Part shown: piece by piece, positions 54,192-61,225 of the stretch
Layout of the letters: each line of letters opens with the position of its first letter
Numbering within the stretch: the stretch's first letter is position 1
Origin: Halorussus pelagicus
GTDB taxonomy: Archaea > Halobacteriota > Halobacteria > Halobacteriales > Haladaptataceae
NCBI RefSeq assembly: GCF_004087835.1
Contig: NZ_CP035119.1
Span: 1,612,001-1,676,000, forward strand
Length of the DNA: 64,000 nucleotides
Direction: 5' to 3'
Program-made: the position numbers and the translations under genes
Notes under the pieces: model-generated
What the model was told of the DNA's origin: nothing
The model's database searches: none
The model's input: only the letters and a program-made list of their open reading frames with translations

Positions 54192-54356
54192 GTGACGAGC
54201 GACCAGTCCTCGCTACGCGAATCCGGAGACTCACCGCTTGATACCGACGAACGCCGGTCGTCCGACGACGCCGACGCGATGGAACCGATTCCGACGCCCG
54301 ACGCCGCGGAGGAGATTGACCTCGAAGACGTTTTGAGCGCGTTCTACGCCGACTGA
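54192..54356 (+). CDS. Small acidic protein (54 aa), GTG start
   Basis: This short frame encodes a 54-residue acidic protein starting VTSDQSSLRESGDSPLDTDE and ending LEDVLSAFYAD. Third positions are GC-rich and composition is haloarchaeal. A GGAG motif stands 9 nt upstream of the GTG. The C-terminal EEIDLEDVLSAFYAD is a predicted amphipathic helix. It is followed, 7 nt after the stop, by a perfect 14-bp hairpin. I do not recognise a family. Confidence is moderate because short frames can arise by chance. Confidence 0.5.
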   Translation: MTSDQSSLRESGDSPLDTDERRSSDDADAMEPIPTPDAAEEIDLEDVLSAFYAD

Positions 54357-54362
54357 GCGCCC

Positions 54363-54393
54363 GGAGCGCGTCGGTCGGCGACCGACGCGCTCC
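54363..54393. terminator. Perfect 14-bp stem-loop after the small acidic ORF
   Basis: GGAGCGCGTCGGTC and its exact reverse complement flank GGC. It lies just after the small gene. As no T-run follows directly, it may be an RNA stability or processing structure instead of a terminator. Confidence 0.7.
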
Positions 54394-54415
54394 CGCGAGT
54401 TACCTGTCGGACAGC

Positions 54416-54436
54416 CACCGCGTCGGTGACGCGGTG
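54416..54436. repeat. Second perfect stem-loop (9 bp)
   Basis: CACCGCGTC and GACGCGGTG flank GGT, followed by TTTC. With the hairpin 22 nt upstream it makes a tandem structured region of about 75 nt. Confidence 0.65.
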
Positions 54437-54616
54437 TTTCTCGCTGATGGTCCACCGTGGCTACGGGTCGCACTCTTCGAGGCAGACCTCCGATTTCAGT
54501 CGATTACGCACGAAATCTGAGTCGGTGTCGAGCGTGTCTTCACAGGGGTAAAACGCCCGTTCCAGTCAATAAACCAGCTAATCTGAACAATCCCTGACCT
54601 GAATGCAAAATCTTTT

Positions 54617-54634
54617 GTTTAGGGCTACCTAAAC
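54617..54634. promoter_or_regulatory. Iron-box palindrome upstream of the siderophore ABC ATPase
   Basis: GTTTAGG-GCTA-CCTAAAC is a perfect palindrome with 7-bp arms. It shares the TTTAGG-N4-CCTAAA core with four other sites in this locus. It lies beside an AT-rich TATA candidate (TCTTTTGTTTA) and 13 nt before the leader ORF. The likely binder is a DtxR/Idr/SirR-type metal-dependent repressor. Confidence 0.75.
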
Positions 54635-54646
54635 TCTCGCTTATTC

Positions 54647-54685
54647 ATGACCGACGGGACGACAAAACACGGTGGTGCCCGATGA
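54647..54685 (+). CDS. Possible 12-aa leader ORF coupled to the ABC ATPase
   Basis: ATG 54647 reads MTDGTTKHGGAR and stops in an ATGA overlap with the ATPase start at 54682. The start is where a leaderless transcript from the iron-box promoter would begin. A product is not proven; its value may be translational coupling. Confidence 0.35.
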   Translation: MTDGTTKHGGAR

Positions 54686-55557
54686 CCCCGGAAATCGACT
54701 CGGAAGACCGCGAGACCGGACAACGGGCCGAAAGACAGGTCTTCGACGGCGGGGACTCCGACCGGAAGTCAACCTCGGCGAGCGTGCTCCACGCCGAAGA
54801 CCTCGCACTCGGATATCCGGGTACCGACGAACCCGTCGTAGAGTGCGACCGCATCGACGTGCCCGAGGGAGAGATTACGGCGCTCGTCGGCCCGAACGGG
54901 TCGGGCAAGAGTACGATGCTGAAAGCGCTCTCGAATCACCTCGACCCCGACCGCGGAACGGTCGTCCTCGACGGCCGCGAGATTCACCAGTACGGCGACA
55001 AGGAACTGGCCCGCGAACTCGGCCTGCTCTCTCAGGAGAACGACGCGCCGGGGAGCATCACGGTCGAAGACCTCGTGTATCACGGTCGGTACCCCCATCG
55101 AGAGTTCTTCGACGCGGTAAGCGAGGCAGACCACGAAGCCGTCGAGCGCGCCATCGAACTCGCGGGCGTCGAGGACCTCCGCGACGAGGAGGTCGGTAGC
55201 CTGAGCGGCGGCCAGAAGCAACTCGCGTGGATTGCGATGGTCCTCGCGCAGGACACCGACGTGCTCCTGTTGGACGAACCGACGACGTTCCTCGACCTCC
55301 ACCACCAACTTCGCGTGATGGAGGTCGTCCGGACGCTCAACGAGGAGGAGAACGTCACGGTCGCGGTTGTCCTCCACGACATCGCGCAGGCCGCGCGCTT
55401 CGCCGACAACCTCGTCGCGCTCCACGACGGCGAACCCTACGACTGGGGACCGCCCCGCGAAGTCGTCACCGAGCAACTGCTCGCGGACGTGTTCGAGGTG
55501 GACGCCGCGGTGACGTACACGCCCGACCCCGAAATCGTCCCCAAGCGGTCGCTGTAG
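54682..55557 (+). CDS. Siderophore-type ABC transporter ATP-binding protein (FecE/FhuC-like)
   Basis: The 291-residue protein has an acidic N-terminal extension (1-35) and an ATPase of the siderophore/B12 importer class: Walker A GPNGSGKST (70-78), Q-loop in GLLSQENDAP, signature LSGGQ (174-178), Walker B VLLLDEP (194-200) and VVLHDIAQAARFADNLVALH. It would power import of ferric siderophore with a FecCD-type permease, which is not in the window. Iron control is shown by the palindrome at 54617. It is convergent with the exporter gene. Confidence 0.88.
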   Translation: MTPEIDSEDRETGQRAERQVFDGGDSDRKSTSASVLHAEDLALGYPGTDEPVVECDRIDVPEGEITALVGPNGSGKSTMLKALSNHLDPDRGTVVLDGREIHQYGDKELARELGLLSQENDAPGSITVEDLVYHGRYPHREFFDAVSEADHEAVERAIELAGVEDLRDEEVGSLSGGQKQLAWIAMVLAQDTDVLLLDEPTTFLDLHHQLRVMEVVRTLNEEENVTVAVVLHDIAQAARFADNLVALHDGEPYDWGPPREVVTEQLLADVFEVDAAVTYTPDPEIVPKRSL

Positions 55558-55667
55558 CGCGGTCGCTCGATTCTCCGACGTAAGGATTCTCGGTCTCGGT
55601 CGTCCCAAAAACTGTCTTCTGGACGTTTCCTCCCGAAGGGTGTTCCGTCGAAGTCGCCTCGACTCCG

Positions 55668-57551
55668 CTACGGTCCCGCGAGGTCCGGCGGCGACTCGAC
55701 GTTTCGACCCGCCTGCACCGACCACAGCGTCGCGTACAGTCCGTCCCGTTCGAGGAGCGCGTCGTGGTCGCCTCGCTCGACGATCTCTCCGTCGTCCAAG
55801 ACGAGAATTTCGTCGGCGTCCCTGACCGTCGAGAGGCGGTGTGCGATGACGACGGCCGTCCGGTCGGCGGTGATCTCGTCCAGCGAGCGCTGAATCGAGA
55901 GTTCGGTCTCGGTGTCAACGCTCGCGGTCGCCTCGTCCAGAACCAGAATTTCGGGGTCCTGTAGGATGACTCGGGCGAGCGCGATTCGCTGGCGCTGGCC
56001 GCCTGAGAGTTTGACGCCGCGCTCGCCGACCTGCGTCTCGTACCCGTCCGGGAGACTCTCGATGAACTCGTGGGCTTCGGCGGCGCGGGCAGCGTCCCGG
56101 ACCGCTTGGTCGCTCGCGTCGAACTGCCCGTATCTGATGTTGTCCGCGATGGTGCCGTCGAAGAGGAACGTCTCTTGGCTGACGTAGCCGACGGCGTCTC
56201 TGAGACTGTCGAGGGTCACGTCGCCGACCTCGGACCCGTCAACGCGGACCGCGCCGCCGTCGGCTTCGTAGAGTCGCACGAGGAGTTTCGCGGCGGTCGA
56301 TTTTCCGGACCCGCTCGGACCGACGATGGCGACCTTCTGGCCCGGTTCGACGCCGAACGTCACGTCTCGAAGCACTTGCTCGTCGTCGTACGCGAACGAA
56401 ACGCCGTCGTACTCGATTCGACCGTCCACCGATTCGAGGGCGGTCGCTGACGGCGACTCTCGAACGCCGACCGGAGCGTCCAGTAGGCCGCCGATTCGCG
56501 CGGCCGACGCCTTCGCGTTCTCGTACCAATCGACGATGTTCGAGAGTTGCGCGAGCGGCGTGACGAGTCGCTGGGTGAGCAGGATGAACACCACGAAGTC
56601 GCCCACGGTGAGTTCGCCGCCGAACGGGAACGGCGGACCGGAGAACACCCAGAGACCGCCGACGACGAACGTCACGAACAGGAGCAGTCCGGTCAGGAGT
56701 CGCATCCCCGGCCGGTAGAAGACGCTCAGTCTGATGGCGTCCATCGCGGCGTCGAACAGGTCCTGCGAGACGCGCTCGACTTGCTCGCGCTCGTACTCCT
56801 CGGTCGTGGCCGTCTTGACCAACTGGCTTCCGCTGAGTGCGTTCTCCAGTCTCGTGTTCAGGTTCCCGACTTCGGTCCGCCACGTCGCGTAGCGCGGTTC
56901 GACCGCGCGGACGAACCACCACGTAAACCCGGCCAACAGCGGGACGACGGCGAGGGTGATCGCCGCGAGCTGTCGGTTGAGATACACCAACAGCCCCGTG
57001 ATGCCGAGGACCATCACGCCGATTCTGACGCTCTCCCGGAGCGCGTTGTCGAGGAACAGCTCCAGATTCGTCGTGTCGTTGTTGAGTATCGACATGAGTT
57101 CGCCCGTCTCGGCGTCGTCGAAGAACGACATATCGAGGTCAGTGAGCTTCTCGTAGGCGTCGGTCCGGATGTCGAGCATGACATCGTGGGCGAAGTAGTT
57201 CATGGCGAAGCCCCGCACCCACGCCGACAGCGCCGAGAGGACGAGCGCGCCGCCGACGAGCGTCGCCGAAAGTCGGAACTGGCCGTGGGCGCTCGTCGGG
57301 AGCCACGACTGAGGGACGAGCGGGAGCGCATAGGCCGCCTGCTGGTTGAACACGGCGTCGATGGTCGTCCCGAGGACGAACGGAACGACCAGTGCCGCGC
57401 CGTGCGAGACGACGCTGGCGAGCAACCCGACCGCGAGCCAGCGGGCCTTCGGTCGGCCGTAGCGTACGCAGAGGCGACTCAGCGGCCGCGAGACGTTTGC
57501 CTGCTCGAAATCGAGGGGCGAGCCGTCCTCGTCGCCGTAGTCAGAACTCAT
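55668..57551 (-). CDS. Exporter-type ABC protein (fused membrane and ATPase domains)
   Basis: The 627-residue half-transporter has six helices (about 40-340) and a C-terminal ATPase: Walker [10 protein letters not shown] (near 409-417), Q-loop YVSQETFLFDGTIADNIRYG, signature KLSGGQRQRIALARVIL, Walker B ILVLDEATASVD and an AHRLSTV H-loop. It works as a homodimer of the MsbA/LmrA kind. Its place downstream of the substrate-binding gene in a siderophore locus makes secretion of the made siderophore the most likely role; a drug or lipid substrate cannot be excluded. No separate promoter is evident in the 105-bp gap. Confidence 0.88.
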   Translation of the reverse strand: MSSDYGDEDGSPLDFEQANVSRPLSRLCVRYGRPKARWLAVGLLASVVSHGAALVVPFVLGTTIDAVFNQQAAYALPLVPQSWLPTSAHGQFRLSATLVGGALVLSALSAWVRGFAMNYFAHDVMLDIRTDAYEKLTDLDMSFFDDAETGELMSILNNDTTNLELFLDNALRESVRIGVMVLGITGLLVYLNRQLAAITLAVVPLLAGFTWWFVRAVEPRYATWRTEVGNLNTRLENALSGSQLVKTATTEEYEREQVERVSQDLFDAAMDAIRLSVFYRPGMRLLTGLLLFVTFVVGGLWVFSGPPFPFGGELTVGDFVVFILLTQRLVTPLAQLSNIVDWYENAKASAARIGGLLDAPVGVRESPSATALESVDGRIEYDGVSFAYDDEQVLRDVTFGVEPGQKVAIVGPSGSGKSTAAKLLVRLYEADGGAVRVDGSEVGDVTLDSLRDAVGYVSQETFLFDGTIADNIRYGQFDASDQAVRDAARAAEAHEFIESLPDGYETQVGERGVKLSGGQRQRIALARVILQDPEILVLDEATASVDTETELSIQRSLDEITADRTAVVIAHRLSTVRDADEILVLDDGEIVERGDHDALLERDGLYATLWSVQAGRNVESPPDLAGP

Positions 57552-57656
57552 GTGGCGATTTCCATCGGCATCGGTTCGAGCGCGAGTCTCGCGGCGAAAA
57601 CGACGACTCGCCGGGAGGGGTCGCGTCCGAGCGTGAGAACTGCATCGTCCTCTCCG

Positions 57657-58871
57657 TTAGATGTCGCCGTTGACGATGTCGGCGACGCGCTGGCGGTCGA
57701 ACAACTCGTTGTCTCCCGTCACCGCGCCGAACTCGTCGGGGTAGAGTTGCTTGGCCGCGCGCTCGGTCAGGAAGAGGTTGTGAATCGGTCCCTGACGGAG
57801 GTAGCCGCCGCGGTAGACCCGGCCGTTCTGGACGGCCGTTAGCTCCTTGCCGACGGGGTGGTCCTCCATGTAGCCGAGGACGGTATCGCGGAATTCCGAG
57901 GCGGATTTGCCCTCGTGGCCCCGAATCAACAGCACGTCCGGGTCGATTTCGAGCAGGTTCTCGTAGTCGAGTTCGCTCCGGTTTTCCGTGCTAAGATTCT
58001 CGATGCCGGTACCCGACAGCGCGTCAGCGACGCCGAGGTCCCGCCACTGTTTCTTGCTCGTGCCCTTGTCGGTGAGCCGATACGGCGAGAACGATTCGGG
58101 TTCGTCGGTGCCCTCGTAGGTGAGGAACACGCTCGGGCGCTCGTCCGCTGGCGGCATCCGGGACTGAATCTTCCCGACGAACTCCTCGTGAAGCCGCTCG
58201 AACGCCTCGTAGCGCTCTCGCTCCTGAAACAGTTCGGCCATCTTCTCGAACGCCTGATAGAGCGTGTAGAACCGGTAGTCGTGCCAACTGTCGGACCGCC
58301 GGAAAATCATGTTTCCGAGGAACGGCCCGACCTTGCCGCTGATTTCCTCGATGTCGGACTGGCTCCAGTCGAACCAGTTTCTCAGCATCCCGGTGTCGAT
58401 GACGTGAACGTCGCTGTCCATCTCGTAGAACAGCTCTTTCGACATGTCCGACTCGACCAAATCGTTCGACGCGATGCGCTCGTCGTCAACGCTCACGCCG
58501 GGCAACTCGTCGTACACGTCGGTGTAGTATTCGCCGGACTGTCCGATGCCGGTCATCCCGTCGGCCTGCCCCAGCGCGACGCCCATGTCGGCGTAGTCTC
58601 CGCCGTAGGGAACCCACGTCTCCGGAACCGACTCGAACGTCACGGCTCCGGTCGGTGCCATCGACACGGAGTAACTGGTGTCCTCGGTCGTCGTCTCCGG
58701 TTCGGTCGTCGTCTGCGTCGCGGTCGTCTCGCTCGCACCGGTCGTGGTGGACTCGTCCTCAGAGTCTGTCGTGCCGCTACAGCCCGCGAGCAGCCCGCTC
58801 CCGACGAGAGCGCCGTACGTCAGGTACTGTCGTCGCGTCGATACGTGTTTTCCGTCTCTTTCTCGGGACAT
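57657..58871 (-). CDS. Siderophore/iron ABC substrate-binding lipoprotein (BtuF/FepB-like)
   Basis: The 404-residue protein has a Tat signal (TRRQYLTYGALVGSGLLAGC, lipidated C31), a Thr/Glu-rich stalk (about 32-65) and a two-lobed periplasmic-binding fold of class III with TWVPYGGDYADMGVALGQAD, a long connecting helix and DPDVLLIRGHEGKSASEFRD. It captures ferric siderophore outside the membrane. The iron-box at 58875-58892 sits right against its start codon, so transcription is probably iron-repressed and leaderless. It is followed by the exporter gene after 105 bp. Confidence 0.87.
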   Translation of the reverse strand: MSRERDGKHVSTRRQYLTYGALVGSGLLAGCSGTTDSEDESTTTGASETTATQTTTEPETTTEDTSYSVSMAPTGAVTFESVPETWVPYGGDYADMGVALGQADGMTGIGQSGEYYTDVYDELPGVSVDDERIASNDLVESDMSKELFYEMDSDVHVIDTGMLRNWFDWSQSDIEEISGKVGPFLGNMIFRRSDSWHDYRFYTLYQAFEKMAELFQERERYEAFERLHEEFVGKIQSRMPPADERPSVFLTYEGTDEPESFSPYRLTDKGTSKKQWRDLGVADALSGTGIENLSTENRSELDYENLLEIDPDVLLIRGHEGKSASEFRDTVLGYMEDHPVGKELTAVQNGRVYRGGYLRQGPIHNLFLTERAAKQLYPDEFGAVTGDNELFDRQRVADIVNGDI

Positions 58872-58874
58872 ATC

Positions 58875-58892
58875 TTTTAGGCCGACCTAAAA
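58875..58892. promoter_or_regulatory. Iron-box palindrome at the substrate-binding gene promoter
   Basis: TTTTAGG-CCGA-CCTAAAA is a perfect palindrome with 7-bp arms, 3 nt upstream of the start codon and downstream of an AT-rich TATA candidate (TTTTCAATT on the minus strand). Confidence 0.75.
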
Positions 58893-58960
58893 ATTGAAAA
58901 GCGTTCCGATTGAGGGCGAACGCTTCCGAAACAGACGCTCGCAGGTCGGTGCGGTCGAAC

Positions 58961-60811
58961 TCACTCCTCGCCGACTTCGTGGAGCGGGTTGGCAATCGAG
59001 CCGTGGCTCCGGACTTTCGGTCGCGTGCTGGTGTCGTCGTAGCCGTAATCGACCATCCGGTTGCGGTTGAGACAGTAGTTGGTGAACCGCGGCTTGAACA
59101 GGTCGAACAGCTCGAAGCGCTCGGACAGTTCCGGGAACCGGTCGTGGTACGACTCGACGGCCGACCGGACCTGCCGCCAGAACCGCGTCTCGTCGTAGCC
59201 GTGGTGGCGCGCCAGCAGGTCGGCGACGTACCGGAAGACGCCGACGAACAGCGTGCCGACGATGCGGACCGCGAGGGCGGGCGGCGGACTCCGGTGGAGG
59301 ATGTGGTGTTTGTACCGGTCGTCGTCGCGCAGGTCCGTCGGGAGGTGTTCGAGCAGTTCGGGGAAGTCCCGGTCCACGATGCCCACCTCGTCCACGAAGT
59401 CCTTGATGGCGACCCGCACCGGCAGTCCGTCCTCGTGGACGAGGACGACGTTCGTGCCGTGGGGCATGAACACCACGCCGTACTTGTAGAGGTAGTGGAG
59501 AATCGGTTCGAGCAGGACCGACAGCAGTTCGTCGAGCCACGCCTCCAGCGACAGGCCCGAGCGCTCCACGAGTTTCGAGACGACCGGCGTCCCGTCGAAG
59601 TCCTCGTGGTAGAGCGCCGCGAGCGTCAGCGGTTCGCCCGACGGGAGGAGCGACGTGACGCTCTCGCGCCAGACGCAGGCCAGCAGTTCGTGGTACTGAT
59701 ACGGCGCGTTCTCTAACTGGCTGAGTTTCGGATGCTCGTAGTTGACGCTGGCGACCTCGCCGGGGAGCAACACCCCGAGGTCGTCGCGCAGGAACGCGTC
59801 GTCGTCTCGAACCGATTTGACGAACTCGGTCACGCCCGGCGCGGCCTCGGCCTGCTCGCCCAAGATGCCCCGGTAGACGTTCGTGTTCAACACCCGTATC
59901 GGCAGTTTTACGTGGTGTTTGTCCGAGTTCGTGACGTTCGAGAAGGTCCGTATCGACTGCTGTGGGAGGTAGTCGTCCGATGCGGTTCCGAGCGGAACGA
60001 GCGCGTCCGTGGCGATGTCCTCGGCGAACAGTTGGACGATGCTGTCGTTCCACTGCCAGTCGTGAACCGGCAGGAGGTGGTAGTTCGCCGGGTCGAGTCC
60101 GTCGTCGGCGAGTCGGTCCTGGAACCGGTCGTAGTCGTCGCCGAGTTCCGCCCGGAGGAACCGCTCGCGGTCGAGTCCGCCGACCGACGAGAACACCGCC
60201 CTGTCCTTGCGCGCCGCGACCCACGACAACTGTTGGGATTGCTTGGACTCGGGAGCGTACTGGCGGTAGTCCTCGTAGTCGAACCCGACCCGGCCCTTGT
60301 TGTAGGTGTACCACGGGTGGCCCTCCATCTCCCCCTCGATGCTCGCGTAGGGGAGCGAGAGAAGCGATTCGTCGGTTCGCTCGGTCTTTCGGGCGCGGAT
60401 GTGGGCGTTCGCGACGAGCGTGTTGTCGAACTCTCGGACGAGGTGGGCGGCGGTCGATTCGGCGACCCCGATGTACTCGCGGGCGTCGAGCAGGAACTGA
60501 ACCGGGTCGGTGGCGCGACGCCAGTCCCCGCGGTTCTCGCGGCGATGTATCGACTCGCGCCGAACTCGATAACTGTCGAGGGGCCGCGATTGGGCGTCGA
60601 ACCGATACTCCACCTCGTCGCTCAATCGGAGGTGATAGCGGTTCCACCTGTCGTCGGGTTCGTCGTCGTCGGCCGGGACGGTATCGATCTTTGCGGGGAC
60701 GAGTACGTCCTCGAACATGAACTCCGCGAACACTTTCTGGAGGAGGTCTTTCTGCACGTCCGTCCAGATTTCCTCGCGGAGCGCGTCCGTAACTCCATCA
60801 ACGCGGTCCAT
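58961..60811 (-). CDS. NIS siderophore synthetase, IucA/IucC family (first)
   Basis: The 616-residue enzyme couples carboxylic acids with amines or alcohols using ATP to build non-peptide (NIS) siderophores. Family signs: GHPWYTYNKGRVGFDYEDYR and YAPESKQSQQ, VHDWQWNDS, SIRTFSNVTNSDKHHVKLPI and LNTNVYRGI, HELLACVWRESVTSLLPSGE, FMPHGTNVVLVHEDGLPVRV and IKDFVDEVG, and a C-terminal ANPL. I chose ATG 60811 because a GGAGG lies 6 nt ahead and because the 60844 start would prepend a run of seven Arg. A 25-residue leader ORF ends 1 nt before it. The gene runs towards the binding-protein gene, which has its own promoter. Confidence 0.88.
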   Translation of the reverse strand: MDRVDGVTDALREEIWTDVQKDLLQKVFAEFMFEDVLVPAKIDTVPADDDEPDDRWNRYHLRLSDEVEYRFDAQSRPLDSYRVRRESIHRRENRGDWRRATDPVQFLLDAREYIGVAESTAAHLVREFDNTLVANAHIRARKTERTDESLLSLPYASIEGEMEGHPWYTYNKGRVGFDYEDYRQYAPESKQSQQLSWVAARKDRAVFSSVGGLDRERFLRAELGDDYDRFQDRLADDGLDPANYHLLPVHDWQWNDSIVQLFAEDIATDALVPLGTASDDYLPQQSIRTFSNVTNSDKHHVKLPIRVLNTNVYRGILGEQAEAAPGVTEFVKSVRDDDAFLRDDLGVLLPGEVASVNYEHPKLSQLENAPYQYHELLACVWRESVTSLLPSGEPLTLAALYHEDFDGTPVVSKLVERSGLSLEAWLDELLSVLLEPILHYLYKYGVVFMPHGTNVVLVHEDGLPVRVAIKDFVDEVGIVDRDFPELLEHLPTDLRDDDRYKHHILHRSPPPALAVRIVGTLFVGVFRYVADLLARHHGYDETRFWRQVRSAVESYHDRFPELSERFELFDLFKPRFTNYCLNRNRMVDYGYDDTSTRPKVRSHGSIANPLHEVGEE

Positions 60812-60812
60812 G

Positions 60813-60890
60813 CTACGCCTCCGGCGACGCCGACGATTGTCCATGCGGTCCGATTCGGCACCACTCGCGGTGTTGCGATTGCCCTGCCAT
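60813..60890 (-). CDS. Possible 25-aa leader ORF before the first NIS synthetase
   Basis: ATG 60890 lies 27 nt after a TATATA element and just after an iron-box palindrome, i.e. where a leaderless mRNA would begin. It encodes MAGQSQHREWCRIGPHG and eight more residues, and its TAG ends 1 nt before the synthetase ATG, with the synthetase Shine-Dalgarno inside the last codons. Function unproven; a coupling role is inferred. Confidence 0.35.
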   Translation of the reverse strand: MAGQSQHREWCRIGPHGQSSASPEA

Positions 60891-60894
60891 TGGT

Positions 60895-60912
60895 TTTTTG
60901 GCTAGCCTAAAA
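60895..60912. promoter_or_regulatory. Iron-box palindrome for the first NIS synthetase
   Basis: TTTTTGG-CTAG-CCTAAAA matches the locus consensus with one arm mismatch. It sits between a TATATA core and the leader ATG on the minus strand. Confidence 0.7.
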
Positions 60913-60913
60913 G

Positions 60914-60919
60914 TATATA
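60914..60919 (-). promoter_or_regulatory. TATA box of the first NIS synthetase unit
   Basis: TATATA (TTATATAC on the minus strand) is centred 26-27 nt before ATG 60890. Confidence 0.65.
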
Positions 60920-61068
60920 ATTCTTCGGTTCGAGACTCGATACACGGCGCGACCGTTTTCCAAGCGACGGGCTAAATCGGGGCGAGAGCTTGTAAATCTG
61001 GACTCTGGCGACAGTACGGGTGGGATAAACCCGCTCCCGTCGGGAACGGGAACCCCGTCCGAATCTCT

Positions 61069-61086
61069 ATTTAGGCTGTCCTAAAT
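61069..61086. promoter_or_regulatory. Iron-box palindrome upstream of the second NIS operon's TATA
   Basis: ATTTAGG-CTGT-CCTAAAT has perfect 7-bp arms and lies 8 bp before the TATA element, where repressor could overlap TFB contacts. Confidence 0.72.
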
Positions 61087-61094
61087 CACGCTAC

Positions 61095-61101
61095 TTATTA
61101 A
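61095..61101 (+). promoter_or_regulatory. TATA box of the second NIS operon
   Basis: TTATTAA lies between two iron boxes and is centred 32 nt before the ATG at 61130. Confidence 0.5.
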
Positions 61102-61102
61102 G

Positions 61103-61120
61103 TTTTAGGCTAGCCTAAAG
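61103..61120. promoter_or_regulatory. Iron-box palindrome downstream of the second NIS operon's TATA
   Basis: TTTTAGG-CTAG-CCTAAAG keeps a perfect 16-bp TTTAGGCTAGCCTAAA core. With the site at 61069 it brackets the TATA element. Confidence 0.75.
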
Positions 61121-61129
61121 AAATGTACC

Positions 61130-61225
61130 ATGCGTGCCACTGTAGACGACCGGCGGGGTTCGCCCGCGCTCGGAGGACCGACCGCGAGAGACAACCGCTC
61201 GACGGCGGAGGTGACCGCCGAATGA
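61130..61225 (+). CDS. Possible 31-aa leader ORF overlapping the second NIS synthetase
   Basis: ATG 61130 starts MRATVDDRRGSPALGGPTAR and ends in TGA within an ATGA overlap at the synthetase start. It begins 9 nt after the last iron box, near the expected transcript start. Third-position GC is about 74%. A functional peptide is not established. Confidence 0.35.
   Translation: MRATVDDRRGSPALGGPTARDNRSTAEVTAE

Noticed and set aside
60812-60844. An earlier in-frame ATG for the first NIS synthetase (60844)
   Set aside because: It prepends a polyarginine run; ATG 60811 has GGAGG at good spacing.
61123-61221. An earlier in-frame ATG for the second NIS synthetase
   Set aside because: The added 33 residues are Arg/His/Cys-rich and unlike the family, while a GGAGGTGA Shine-Dalgarno precedes ATG 61222.
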